In this document: one piece after another, positions 26,144 to 34,803 of the stretch
How the letters are laid out: each line of letters opens with the position of its first letter
How positions within the stretch are numbered: the first letter of the stretch is position 1
From: Erythrobacter sp. YJ-T3-07
GTDB lineage: Bacteria; Pseudomonadota; Alphaproteobacteria; Sphingomonadales; Sphingomonadaceae
DNA length: 64,000 nucleotides
Assembly (NCBI RefSeq): GCF_015999305.1
Contig: NZ_JAEAGP010000001.1
Span: 620,001 to 684,000, forward strand
Direction of reading: 5' to 3'
Translations under genes and position numbers: made by a program
Notes under the pieces: model-generated
The model's input: the letters and a program-made list of their open reading frames with translations, nothing else
What the model was told of the DNA's origin: nothing
The model's database searches: none

Positions 26144-26452
26144 TCAGGATTTCGGGCCGGAGAGCAGTTTTGTACCTTTTTCGGTCACTGCGGCGGCGAT
26201 CAGGGGTTTGAAGAAGGATAGCATCGGCGGCAGGTCGAGTTCGACCACCACCTGCTTTTCCTCGATCTCGATCGCGACGCGCACGGTCTGGCCCATCGCG
26301 GCGACCGACATCTTCATGCAATCCTCGCTCGGCCATTCGCTGGTCATCTCCGCTGCGCCGCCGGGCATGTGTTGGGGCAATTCGGGCATGCGCTCGCGCA
26401 GGCGACGGCGGACCTCTTCCTTGGGCAGGTCGTGCTTGATCGGCACACGCAT
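26144..26452 (-). CDS. Polyhydroxyalkanoic acid system-type small protein
   Basis: A 102-residue protein beginning MRVPIKHDLPKEEVRRRLRE and ending with a helical VELDLPPMLSFFKPL segment. This layout matches the small family annotated as polyhydroxyalkanoic acid system proteins, whose biochemical role is not settled. The ATG overlaps the stop of the preceding gene by one base (TGATG), so it is translated with the telA operon. No PHA synthase is nearby, and the name should be treated as a family label only. Confidence 0.6.
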   Translation of the reverse strand: MRVPIKHDLPKEEVRRRLRERMPELPQHMPGGAAEMTSEWPSEDCMKMSVAAMGQTVRVAIEIEEKQVVVELDLPPMLSFFKPLIAAAVTEKGTKLLSGPKS

Positions 26453-27216
26453 CAGCGGGGCACCTCTTCGCTGGTGCCTTCCGCCGCCGCCGGGCCGTCG
26501 CCATAGCGATAGCCGAGATAGCGGTGCTGGACGGCCAGATCGTCGAGCGCGCCGTCCGCGATCTTGCGGTTGATCGAGTCGATCTCGCCGCTGATCTTGG
26601 CAAGGCCTTCGACCAGCCGCTCGTCGGCGGTCGCCCCGGCGTGTTGCTCCGTCCGCATGGCGGCGGGCACGCGGGTGTAGGACTGGACCATTTCGGGCAG
26701 CGTCTCGCCCACCAGTTCGCGAATGTCGCGGATCGAATCATGGCTGGCAGGCGCGGTCTCCAGTTGCTGGCCCAGCAGGTCGAGCTTGACGCCAAGGTCG
26801 TCGACCAGCGCCACGGCGGGCGCGGGCAGGGCGGGGCGCTGCGATTCCAGCCACAGCTCCGTGCGGGCGACCATCTGTCGCGGCGTACCCTTGTTGAGGT
26901 CGCCCGCCTGCGGGATCGAGATGCGCGGAAAGACCGAGAAGATGCCAGCCGCCGCGATCAGCGCGAAGAACGTCAGCACGATGCCGACGAAGCCGATCCC
27001 GTCGATCACGATCCCGGCGATGGTCGCAAAGGCGAGGATCGCCGCCGCCGCGATCACGATATTGCGCAGCTTCTTGAGCCGGTGGCGGTTGCGCACCTGC
27101 GCCGATTCGCGCCCGATCGCGGTCACCCGGCGGTGGCGCCCGCCGACCCGGTTGTCGATCAGCAGCTGGCGGCTGTCGCTGAGCAGTCGCTCACTGTCGC
27201 GGGTCAGGTCGTTCAC
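26452..27216 (-). CDS. Two-helix membrane protein in the XpaC position beside telA
   Basis: A 254-residue protein starting at a GTG directly after the telA stop. Two membrane helices lie at about residues 52-71 and 75-95, followed by a long helical, coiled-coil-prone cytoplasmic region (LVDDLGVKLDLLGQQLE, then EGLAKISGEIDSINRKIAD). TelA genes are often paired with a membrane protein of the XpaC group, and topology and position fit that. Sequence similarity to XpaC is not obvious to me, so the family call is inference. No enzymatic motif is visible. Confidence 0.55.
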   Translation of the reverse strand: MNDLTRDSERLLSDSRQLLIDNRVGGRHRRVTAIGRESAQVRNRHRLKKLRNIVIAAAAILAFATIAGIVIDGIGFVGIVLTFFALIAAAGIFSVFPRISIPQAGDLNKGTPRQMVARTELWLESQRPALPAPAVALVDDLGVKLDLLGQQLETAPASHDSIRDIRELVGETLPEMVQSYTRVPAAMRTEQHAGATADERLVEGLAKISGEIDSINRKIADGALDDLAVQHRYLGYRYGDGPAAAEGTSEEVPR

Positions 27217-28416
27217 CTAGCCCTCCAGCTTGAGCAGCGAGTCTTCGGATGCGTTGAGCTGTGCCTGGGCCTGTGCCTGGCTTTCTGCGCGGGCGATATA
27301 TTCCTTCGACTTCTCGACCTCGCTCGAAAGCGTGGTGACCGTCTGCTTCATCGTGTCGAGCGCCTTCAGCTTGAAGGTGTCGACCTCGTCCATCGTCGCG
27401 TAGATGTTCTGGAACGCGTTCTGCAGCGTCTGCATCGGGATCGTGCTGGCGGCGGCCTGTTCGTGGATCTTGCCGGTCTGCTCGCGCAGCAGCTTACCGG
27501 TCGAATCGATGATGCCGGCGGTGGTGTCGTTGAGCGCGGTGATCTGCTTCAGGACCAGCCGCTGGTTGGTCATCGCCTCGGCCACGGTCACCGCCGTGCG
27601 CAGCGCGCTGACGGTGGTGGTGCTGGCGCGATCGACGCCCTTCACCAGCTCGACATTGTTCTTCTTGACCAGGTCGAGCGCGAGATAGCCCTGCACGCTG
27701 ACCGCCATCTGCGTCAGCAGGTCCTGCGTGCGCTGGCGGACGTAGAACAGCGCGGTCTCCCGGATCGCCTTGGCCTTTTCCGGGTCGGTCGCGTCGAGCT
27801 CGTTGGCCTTGTCCTCCAGCTTCGCGTCGAGCGTCTTGGAGATGTGAATCATCTGCTCCAGCTTGCCCATCGCTTCCCACAGGTGCTGGCGCTCGACATC
27901 GATCGCGGCATTGTCCTTCTGCAATTCGGTGCGGCCCGAATGCAGCTTGTCGAGGATCGCCTGGATGTGGCTCTGCGCGCTCTGATAGCTGCGGAAATAG
28001 CCCTTCAGGCTGTTGCCCCACGGCAGCTTGGAGAGGATGCCGCTCTTGCCGCGGCGCGCGGGATCGAGCTCTTCCACCGTGGTGCGCAGCTCGGCGAGGT
28101 TCGCGCCCACGCCCTGGTCGCGGTCCATCGCGCGCACCGGGCGGTCGAGAAAGCGGTTCGACATGCTGGATGCCGCCGCGATTTCCTTGCGACCCATGTT
28201 GGAAATCTCGTCGACCCGCTTGCTGAACTCGGGCGAGCGGGTGTCGTGCGCGATCAGATCGGCGACGAAGCTGTCGACCTTGGAATCGAGCTCGGTTTTC
28301 TTGCCTTCGTCGACCGGGACCAGCCCGACCGCCTTCTCCACATCGACCACCGGGATGGGCTCGGGCGGGGTGAGGTTAAGCTCGGTCGCGGTTGCGGTGT
28401 CGCTCTGGGTCGCCAT
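27217..28416 (-). CDS. TelA-family toxic anion resistance protein
   Basis: A 399-residue, almost fully helical soluble protein. Segments such as FLDRPVRAMDRDQGVGANLA, LPWGNSLKGYFRSYQSAQSH and EMNQRLVLKQ-like NQRLVLKQITALNDT are typical of the TelA family. The family is linked to tellurite and antibiotic tolerance in some bacteria, but its mechanism is unknown. Here telA heads a three-gene operon with no tellurite reductase or ter genes in sight. It is divergent from the DUF389 gene at 28516. Confidence 0.88.
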   Translation of the reverse strand: MATQSDTATATELNLTPPEPIPVVDVEKAVGLVPVDEGKKTELDSKVDSFVADLIAHDTRSPEFSKRVDEISNMGRKEIAAASSMSNRFLDRPVRAMDRDQGVGANLAELRTTVEELDPARRGKSGILSKLPWGNSLKGYFRSYQSAQSHIQAILDKLHSGRTELQKDNAAIDVERQHLWEAMGKLEQMIHISKTLDAKLEDKANELDATDPEKAKAIRETALFYVRQRTQDLLTQMAVSVQGYLALDLVKKNNVELVKGVDRASTTTVSALRTAVTVAEAMTNQRLVLKQITALNDTTAGIIDSTGKLLREQTGKIHEQAAASTIPMQTLQNAFQNIYATMDEVDTFKLKALDTMKQTVTTLSSEVEKSKEYIARAESQAQAQAQLNASEDSLLKLEG

Positions 28417-28515
28417 GAGAGGTCAAAAATCCTTCTGCTTCAATGACTGTATTAGTCGCGCAAGACACGCGTTTCAAGCTTTGGCCGGGCGCGTTTTCCG
28501 CGATATGGCGAACAT

Positions 28516-30075
28516 ATGCAATCGCCCACCAGTTCTCCTTCGCAGACGACGGACCAGTCTGTCGCGGATAATTCGACCGGCAAACGTCGTATCGGGATCG
28601 ACTACGTCGCCAAGGCCTTCAACCGCTGGTGGACGATCGAGGTCGCCGGTACGGTAGACCAGCAGGCGGTGATCGAGAAACGGCGTGCGGAGTGCGAGCT
28701 GACCGGCCGCTATGTCCTGATGGTCTGCATGTCGGCCGGGATCGCGATCCTCGGCATGCTGCTGTCCTCGCCTGCGGTGGTCATCGGGGCGATGCTGATC
28801 GCGCCGCTGATGGACCCGATCATGGGGGTCGGTTTCGCGCTCGCGGTGGGGGATTTCAGGTGGCTGGGCCGGGCAGTACGCTCGCTGGTGCTGGGCACGG
28901 TGATCGCGATCCTGTTCTGCGCGTTGATCGTGGTCTTCTCCCCGATCCAGGTGGTGACGGAGGAGATCGCCTCACGCACCCAGCCCAACCTGTTCGATCT
29001 GATGGTCGCGATCTTCTCCGCTATCGCGGGCGCCTATGCGGTGATCCGGGGGCGCGAGGGGACGATCGTCGGCGTGGCGATCGCGACTGCGTTGATGCCG
29101 CCGCTGGCGGCGGTCGGTTATGGTCTGGCGACGCTCAATTCGACGGTCTTCTTCGGCGCGCTGCTGCTGTTCGTCACCAACCTAACCGCGATCGCGCTGA
29201 CCGCCACGGCTATGGCCCGCGGCTATGGCTTCAGCACCCGGCTGACAGAAAAGCAGAGCCGCTTTCAGGCGTTCCTGATCTTCGCCGCCTTCGTGGCGCT
29301 GGCCGTGCCGCTGGGCCTGTCGCTGTACCAGATCGGCTGGGAGGCGCAGGCGGAGCGCACGATCCGCGACGGTCTTTTCGATGCGTTCGAGGGCAAGGCG
29401 CAGAGCGTCGACCCGACCGTGCGCTTCCTCGACGATTCGATCGAGGTCACCGCGCAGGTCTATACCGACACGCTGTTCCGCACCGCACAGGTGGAGGACC
29501 GCGCGCGGGCGGAGCTGGAAGAGGCGCTGGGGCGTCCGGTGAGCGTGCAGATCATGCAGGTCGAAAGCGCCGATGCGGTCGAGGCGCAGCGGCTCCAGCT
29601 GCGCGAGGCGAGCGAAAGCCAGCAAGATTCGATGCAGCGGGCGAAATCGATCGCGCAGCGGCTGGCGATCCTTGCGGGCGTGCCGGAAGACGATGTCACC
29701 ATCGATCTTCAGCAGCGCCGCGCTCTCGTTACCGCGCGGCCGCTGGAAGGAGCGACGCTGGCCGCCTACCGCGAGCTGGAACGCAGGGGCGCGGAGACCG
29801 AGCCCGAGTGGGACATCCGCATCGTGCCGCCATTACGCGCGCTACCGGAGATCACCTTCAACGAAGACGCAGAGCCCGATGCTGCCGGTCGCCGCGCGAT
29901 CAGGCTGGCGATCTGGGCGCAGCGCAGGATCGGCATCCCGCTGCGCCTGCGTGGCCCGGAAGTGCAGGTTGCGAGCGTGCGGGAGACGCTGGTCGAGGCC
30001 GGGATAGAGCCTGTCGAGGAGGTGGGCGGCGACGAAACCGGCGGCGTGCAGCCCGAATGGCTGCTTCCGGAATGA
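28516..30075 (+). CDS. DUF389 family membrane protein
   Basis: A 519-residue protein. The N-terminal half carries about six membrane helices with the DUF389 hallmarks SSPAVVIGAMLIAPLMDPI, GREGTIVGVAIATALMPPLA and LFVTNLTAIALTATA. The C-terminal half (from about residue 270) is soluble, mixed alpha/beta and rich in Glu/Arg. No transport or enzymatic role is established for the family. It is divergent from telA with a 99-base gap and convergent with the acyl-AMP ligase. Confidence 0.85.
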   Translation: MQSPTSSPSQTTDQSVADNSTGKRRIGIDYVAKAFNRWWTIEVAGTVDQQAVIEKRRAECELTGRYVLMVCMSAGIAILGMLLSSPAVVIGAMLIAPLMDPIMGVGFALAVGDFRWLGRAVRSLVLGTVIAILFCALIVVFSPIQVVTEEIASRTQPNLFDLMVAIFSAIAGAYAVIRGREGTIVGVAIATALMPPLAAVGYGLATLNSTVFFGALLLFVTNLTAIALTATAMARGYGFSTRLTEKQSRFQAFLIFAAFVALAVPLGLSLYQIGWEAQAERTIRDGLFDAFEGKAQSVDPTVRFLDDSIEVTAQVYTDTLFRTAQVEDRARAELEEALGRPVSVQIMQVESADAVEAQRLQLREASESQQDSMQRAKSIAQRLAILAGVPEDDVTIDLQQRRALVTARPLEGATLAAYRELERRGAETEPEWDIRIVPPLRALPEITFNEDAEPDAAGRRAIRLAIWAQRRIGIPLRLRGPEVQVASVRETLVEAGIEPVEEVGGDETGGVQPEWLLPE

Positions 30076-30091
30076 TCCGCCGGGTTAGGGG

Positions 30092-31843
30092 TCAGGCCGC
30101 CAGGCTGTAGGGCTGGATTTCGCCGGAGAGATACAGCCGCTTCGCCTTCGCGCGGCTGAGCTTGCCGGAGGACGTGCGCGGCAGGGTCCGCGGCGGCACC
30201 AGTTCGACCAGGCACTGCATCCCGGTGACCGACTGCACCTTCTCGCGAATCCGCTCGCGCAGCACGCGGCGTTCCTCGGGGTCGGAGACGCGGCAGTGGA
30301 CCAGCACGGCGGGTGCTTCCTCGCCATCCTCACGCTCAACAGAGAAAGCCGCGATGTCGCCGTGGTTGAAGCCTGGGAGCTGCTCCACCGCCCACTCGAT
30401 ATCCTGCGGCCAGTGGTTCTTGCCGTTGATGATGATCATGTCCTTCGCCCGGCCGACGATGAACAGGTAGCCGTCGGCCATGTAGCCCATGTCGCCGGTA
30501 TCGAGCCATGAGCCCTTGCCGTCATCGCTCGGGATCAGGCATTCCTCGGTCGCTTCCTGGTTGCGGAAGTAGGAATGCATGATGCTGGGGCCGCGGCACC
30601 AGACCTTGCCGATCTGATGGTCGGACTTGATCTCGTCGCCCTCGCCACGGATTTCGACCTCCATGTCGGGCAGCGGCTTGCCGCAATTGACGATCGCGCG
30701 ATAGCGCGCGGGCCGGTTGAGATTGCGGCGCGCGCCCGACAGGCGCTCTTCCTCGACCAGCTCGACCCGGATGCCTTCGCCCGGCGGCATCACGGTGACC
30801 GCCAGCGTCGCCTCTGCAAGGCCGTAGCTCGGGGTGAAGGCGGATGCCTTGAAGCCCGCATCGGCAAAGGCGTTGACGAAGTTCTGCATCACGTCGGGCC
30901 GGATCATGTCCGCGCCGTTGCCGGCGGTGCGCCAGCGCGACAGGTCGAACCGGTCGGCCACGCTGCTCTGGCTGGAAATGCGCCGCGCGCAGATGTCGTA
31001 GCCGAAGGTCGGCGAGTAGGAGAGCGTGTTGCCCTGATTGCGGCTGATCAGATCGAGCCAGGCGAGCGGACGGCGCGCGAAATGCTCGGTCTTGAGATAG
31101 TCGATCGAGACCTGATTGGCGATCACGCTGAGGAAACAGCCGACCAGCCCCATGTCGTGATACCACGGCAGCCAGCTGACCACGCGGTCATTGGTGCCAA
31201 GGTCCATCGCGCTCGAATGGCCGTAGAGATTGTGCAGCAGCGCCTTGTGCGTCACCGCGACCCCGGTGGGGAAGCGGGTCGAGCCGGAGGAATACTGCAG
31301 GTAGCAGATGTCTTCCGGGTTGACCTGCGGCAGCTCGGCATTCGCCTTGTCGCGGGTTGCGAAGCTGTCCCAGTCGATCCCCTCGCATCCCTGCCGGTCC
31401 GCCGCGGCCTTCGCCATCTCGTCGATTTCGGGCGGATAGATCAGGATCTTGGGGTCAGAGCTTCGCAGCTGGACCACCAACTGGTCGATATAGCCGTCCT
31501 TGCCGCCGAAGCCTGTCGGCAGGGGCAGCGGCACCGGCCATGCCCCGGCATAGATGCAGGCGCAGAATAGCGCGGCGAATTCGGGCGAGGTTTCCGCGAT
31601 CAGCGCGACGCGATCCTGCGGCTCGATCCCCGATGCGACCAGCCGCTGCGCCATCTCCAGCGCGTCGGCGCGCATTTCGCGGTAGGTATAGGCCCGCTCC
31701 AGCGTACCGCGCATGTCGTGGAAATTGAGGCCCTTCTCGCTGCGCGCAGCGTAATCGATCGCCTCGCTGAAGGTCGCGAAATCGGCACGACGGCGCGGCA
31801 GCGCGCAATCATTGGGCGTGGGAGCCAGTTTTTCTTTGAGCAT
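30092..31843 (-). CDS. Fatty acyl-AMP ligase (FadD32-like)
   Basis: A 583-residue adenylate-forming enzyme. The AMP-binding loop is LQYSSGSTRFPTG, followed by VSWLPWYHDMGLVG and the motif PSYGLAEATLAVTVMPPGEG. The C-terminal hinge region includes LDTGDMGYMADGYLFIVGRAKD. These fit the fatty acyl-AMP ligase branch, which transfers acyl-AMP to carrier proteins rather than CoA. I prefer the ATG at 31843; a GTG at 31858 is an alternative and neither has a clear Shine-Dalgarno. No polyketide synthase, peptide synthetase or acyl carrier gene lies nearby, so its partner is unknown. Confidence 0.85.
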   Translation of the reverse strand: MLKEKLAPTPNDCALPRRRADFATFSEAIDYAARSEKGLNFHDMRGTLERAYTYREMRADALEMAQRLVASGIEPQDRVALIAETSPEFAALFCACIYAGAWPVPLPLPTGFGGKDGYIDQLVVQLRSSDPKILIYPPEIDEMAKAAADRQGCEGIDWDSFATRDKANAELPQVNPEDICYLQYSSGSTRFPTGVAVTHKALLHNLYGHSSAMDLGTNDRVVSWLPWYHDMGLVGCFLSVIANQVSIDYLKTEHFARRPLAWLDLISRNQGNTLSYSPTFGYDICARRISSQSSVADRFDLSRWRTAGNGADMIRPDVMQNFVNAFADAGFKASAFTPSYGLAEATLAVTVMPPGEGIRVELVEEERLSGARRNLNRPARYRAIVNCGKPLPDMEVEIRGEGDEIKSDHQIGKVWCRGPSIMHSYFRNQEATEECLIPSDDGKGSWLDTGDMGYMADGYLFIVGRAKDMIIINGKNHWPQDIEWAVEQLPGFNHGDIAAFSVEREDGEEAPAVLVHCRVSDPEERRVLRERIREKVQSVTGMQCLVELVPPRTLPRTSSGKLSRAKAKRLYLSGEIQPYSLAA

Positions 31844-31989
31844 AGGGGTTATCGTCACCCGTTATCCGAACCGTGAAGAGATCTGGCGCGAATGCGCGTG
31901 GTCTGGGGCAGTCGTGCCAGCATTAACTTTCTTCAATCCCTTCATGAGGGCGGTTCCAATCCTCAAGGAGTGTGGCATCATTATGTCCC

Positions 31990-32550
31990 ATGGGCGAACC
32001 CCACCAGACTTCGCGACGCCAGCGAAAGCCTGTGCCACCTTTGGACGGCACCTCGCTGCGCGATCTCGCGCTTGGCTATGCAGGCCGCTACGCGACCACT
32101 GCGGCCCGACTCAAGCATTATCTGCAACGCAAGTTGCGCGAGCGGGGATGGGCGGGGGATGATGAACCCGATCTTGACGAACTGGTCGAGCGGCTGGTCG
32201 AGCTCGGTTACGTCAACGACGAGGTTTTTGCAGAGGTGCGCACGCGAGACCTGCTGCGGCGCGGCTATGGCGCGCGGCGGGTGAGCCAGGCGCTGCACCA
32301 TGCCGGGGTCGATACCGAGTCGCTGGACGGGGTCGAGCCGAGCGAGGCGGAGGGGCGCGCCGCCGCGCTGGCCTTCGCCCGCAGACGGCGGCTGGGCCCG
32401 TTCGGGGAGCGAAGCGGCGATCCCAAGCGCCGCGAGAAGCAGCTTGCCGCGCTGGTGCGCGCGGGCCATGATTTCGACACTGCGCGGGCGCTGATCGACG
32501 CCGCGAGCGAGCAAGAGGCAGAGGAATGGGCATCGGACGCTGGGTACTGA
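31990..32550 (+). CDS. recX: Regulatory protein RecX
   Basis: A 186-residue basic helical protein with the RecX pattern ALGYAGRYATTAARLKHYLQ, then LVERLVELGYVNDEVFAE and RRGYGARRVSQALHHAGV. RecX binds RecA and limits its activity. The ATG at 31990 is the best start in frame, although the strong AAGGAG at 31965-31970 lies 19 bases away and is better spaced for an out-of-frame ATG at 31983. Its 3' end overlaps the following lipoprotein gene by 25 bases. Confidence 0.85.
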   Translation: MGEPHQTSRRQRKPVPPLDGTSLRDLALGYAGRYATTAARLKHYLQRKLRERGWAGDDEPDLDELVERLVELGYVNDEVFAEVRTRDLLRRGYGARRVSQALHHAGVDTESLDGVEPSEAEGRAAALAFARRRRLGPFGERSGDPKRREKQLAALVRAGHDFDTARALIDAASEQEAEEWASDAGY

Positions 32551-33023
32551 GCGGGGCGGCGATGCTGCTGATGGCAGGCTGTTCGCCGCAGACCGCCACC
32601 GATTCGCAGGCGACCGGCGCGAGCGCGGCGGCGGAGCGGACGGTCCATCCTGAGTCGGGACTGGAAATCGTCCCGGTCACCATCTCGACCGACAAGGGCG
32701 AGCATCGCTTCGCCGCCGAAGTCGCAGCCACGCAGGAGGAGCAGGCACGCGGGCTGATGTTCCGCACCCAGCTGGGGCCCGACGAGGCGATGATTTTCCC
32801 GCGGCAGGGCGATGTCGCCAGCTTCTGGATGAAGAACACCCCGCTCCCGCTCGACATCATTTTCATCGGGCAGGACCGCAAGATCATCAACATTGCTGCG
32901 CAGACGACGCCCTATTCGCTCGACAGCGTCAGCGCGTTGGGGCCGACCTCCGCCGTGCTCGAGATTCCCGGCGGACGCGCGGCGGAGCTGGGGATCGGGC
33001 CGGGCGACGCGGTAGAGTGGTAG
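32526..33023 (+). CDS. DUF192 lipoprotein
   Basis: A 165-residue protein with a lipoprotein signal (VLSGAAMLLMAGC) and a DUF192 domain: GLMFRTQLGPDEAMIF, then SFWMKNTPLPLDIIFI and VLEIPGGRAAELGI. Such proteins are common single-domain envelope proteins of unknown function. The ATG lies 25 bases before the recX stop in another frame, which suggests translational coupling to recX. Confidence 0.87.
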   Translation: MGIGRWVLSGAAMLLMAGCSPQTATDSQATGASAAAERTVHPESGLEIVPVTISTDKGEHRFAAEVAATQEEQARGLMFRTQLGPDEAMIFPRQGDVASFWMKNTPLPLDIIFIGQDRKIINIAAQTTPYSLDSVSALGPTSAVLEIPGGRAAELGIGPGDAVEW

Positions 33024-33090
33024 GGGCGAGTGGCCGGGCCGAGTACAGGCCCCAGTTCAGACCCGAGTGCAAGCCGCGTGTGAAAGCGGC

Positions 33091-33119
33091 TTGGCCCGGC
33101 ACCGGGCTTGCGCTAGTCC
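33091..33119 (+). promoter_or_regulatory. Possible near-leaderless promoter of the NDUFA12 gene
   Basis: TTGGCC, 17 bases, TAGTCC sits just ahead of the ATG at 33130, leaving ten bases between the -10 box and the start codon. It has the same layout as the more convincing promoter of tRNA-Trp (TTGCCA-N17-TAGAGC). The match to consensus alone is weak. Confidence 0.3.
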
Positions 33120-33129
33120 GCCAACCGCA

Positions 33130-33552
33130 ATGAATATCCTCGGCAAGATCTTCACCTGGTGGGATGGCGCGACCATCGGCACCGCGCTGTTTACCTCGCG
33201 CAATGGCGAACACGTCGGCACCGACGCGTTTGGCAACAAGTATTATCGCGCCAAGGCGAAGCGCAAGCATACGCCCACCGCAGGCTCCTACACCGGCACC
33301 GAGCGGCGCTGGGTGATCTACGACGGCGCCAATGATGCCAGCCGCGTGCCTTCCGAATGGCACGGCTGGCTGCACGGTGCGGGCGAGGATGTGCCCGAGA
33401 GCCATCTGCCCCCGCCGCGCATCTGGGAAGCGGACTATTCCCCCAACGCGACCGGATCGGCGCAGGCCTACCTGCCCAGCGGCGCGCTCGAACGCGGCGG
33501 TCGGCGTGCGCGTGCGACCGGCGATTACGAGGCGTGGACTCCGGGCGAGTAA
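33130..33552 (+). CDS. NADH:ubiquinone oxidoreductase accessory subunit NDUFA12
   Basis: A 140-residue protein of the NDUFA12/B17.2 family. It begins MNILGKIFTWWDGATIGTAL and contains RRWVIYDGANDASRVPSEWH plus the conserved WHGWLHG. The family is an accessory subunit of respiratory complex I, found in alphaproteobacteria and mitochondria. The ATG at 33130 excludes a non-conserved upstream extension. Its TAA overlaps the start of the DUF2155 gene by one base, a gene order frequent in alphaproteobacteria. Confidence 0.92.
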   Translation: MNILGKIFTWWDGATIGTALFTSRNGEHVGTDAFGNKYYRAKAKRKHTPTAGSYTGTERRWVIYDGANDASRVPSEWHGWLHGAGEDVPESHLPPPRIWEADYSPNATGSAQAYLPSGALERGGRRARATGDYEAWTPGE

Positions 33553-34073
33553 TGACCATGCGCAGGCCTGTTTCCCTGCTGCTGGCTGCACTGCCGCTGT
33601 CCGTGTTGACCCTGGCGGCGTGCAATTCCGAAACGCCCGATCCGACCCCGATCGAGACCGAGGTTCCCGAAGAGCTGGCCAAGGGCGGCACCGCGACCAG
33701 CCGGCCTGATGGCGAGGATATCGGCACGCCGATGGCCGAGCGGGTGGCGACGATCGGCCTGCTCAACAAGCGCAACAATGTCAGCCGCGACTTCGAGATG
33801 AAGCCGGGCGAGGCGACCCGGGTGGGCGATGTGGTGATTCGCCTGCGCGCGTGCGAGAAGACCGCCCCGTGGGAGCTGCCGCAGGACGAAGGCGCCTTCG
33901 TGCAGGTCTTCGTGCGTGAGCGGCGCGGTGCGGAGACCGAGCGGAGCTGGAACAAGGTGTTTTCGGGCTGGCTGTTCCGCAATTCGCCCAGCCTCAACGT
34001 GGTCGAACACCCGATCTATGACGTATGGGTCAAAAGCTGCGCGATGAGCTTTCCGGGCGAAGAGGAAGACTGA
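33552..34073 (+). CDS. DUF2155 periplasmic protein
   Basis: A 173-residue exported protein. The ATG at 33552 overlaps the NDUFA12 stop (TAATG). The signal segment LLLAALPLSVLTLAACNS could be a lipoprotein signal. The DUF2155 domain reads LNKRNNVSRDFEMKPGE, then LRACEKTAPWELPQDEGAFV and WNKVFSGWLFRNSPSLNVVE. The function is unknown. The last 58 bases overlap the 3' end of the convergent aat gene. Confidence 0.87.
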   Translation: MTMRRPVSLLLAALPLSVLTLAACNSETPDPTPIETEVPEELAKGGTATSRPDGEDIGTPMAERVATIGLLNKRNNVSRDFEMKPGEATRVGDVVIRLRACEKTAPWELPQDEGAFVQVFVRERRGAETERSWNKVFSGWLFRNSPSLNVVEHPIYDVWVKSCAMSFPGEEED

Positions 34074-34714
34074 GCCGCCTCTGCCTGCACTTCGGCGAGC
34101 GCCTGCGGCAGGCTCAGCCGCTGCGGTCCCTGCGCGGCCTCCAAGCGTTTCAGATATTCGGACTGCGGGATCGGGATCGCGCCGAGCGAGGCAAGGTGGC
34201 CGGTCATGAACTGGCAGTCGAACAGCTCGCATCCGGCGCGCTCCAGCAGCGCAAGCAGCCAGCCGAGCGCGACCTTGGACGCGTTGGTGCGGCGGCTGAA
34301 CATGCTTTCGCCGCAGAACACCCGGTCGAACGCGACCCCGTAGACGCCGCCGACCAGTTCGCCATCCTGACGGCACTCGATCGAGTGTGCGTGCCCGACC
34401 TCGTGCAGCCGCTGGTAACTCGCCGCGATCCGTCCGCTGATCCAGGTGTCCTCCGCATCCGCGCGCGGGGCGGCGCATTCGACGATCGTGCCTGCGAAAT
34501 CCGAATCGACGGTGATGGTGAAGACATCGCGCCGGATCGTGCGGGCGAGCGAGCGCGAGCAGTGGAAACCGCCGATCGGAATGATCGCGCGCTCGCGCGG
34601 TTCGACCCAGAAGATATCCTGATCGCGGCGGCTTTCCGCCATCGGGAACAGGCCCTGCGCGTAGGCGGAGAGCAGCACGGGAGGGGGAACGCTGGGGAGC
34701 ATTGGAAGGCTCAT
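34016..34714 (-). CDS. aat: Leucyl/phenylalanyl-tRNA-protein transferase Aat
   Basis: A 232-residue enzyme of the N-end rule pathway that adds Leu or Phe to proteins with N-terminal Arg or Lys. Core motifs are LLSAYAQGLFPMAESR, IFWVEPRERAIIPIGGFHCS and GVYGVAFDRVFCGESMFSR. The start may be the ATG at 34714 or 34702; neither has a strong ribosome-binding site. Its 3' end overlaps the convergent DUF2155 gene by 58 bases. Confidence 0.93.
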   Translation of the reverse strand: MSLPMLPSVPPPVLLSAYAQGLFPMAESRRDQDIFWVEPRERAIIPIGGFHCSRSLARTIRRDVFTITVDSDFAGTIVECAAPRADAEDTWISGRIAASYQRLHEVGHAHSIECRQDGELVGGVYGVAFDRVFCGESMFSRRTNASKVALGWLLALLERAGCELFDCQFMTGHLASLGAIPIPQSEYLKRLEAAQGPQRLSLPQALAEVQAEAAQSSSSPGKLIAQLLTHTS

Positions 34715-34760
34715 GCTAGCACAGGCGGGTGCCGACCATAAGCCGCTTCGCGCAAGGTGC

Positions 34761-34789
34761 TTGCCAATCCGCCGCCTGCGCCCTAGAGC
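34761..34789 (+). promoter_or_regulatory. Promoter of tRNA-Trp
   Basis: TTGCCA (34761-34766), 17 bases, TAGAGC (34784-34789). The predicted start near 34796 is about eight bases before the mature tRNA. The good -35 box, ideal spacing and obvious downstream gene make this the most reliable sigma-70-type promoter seen in the window. Confidence 0.6.
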
Positions 34790-34803
34790 GCGCATCCGCC
34801 TGC

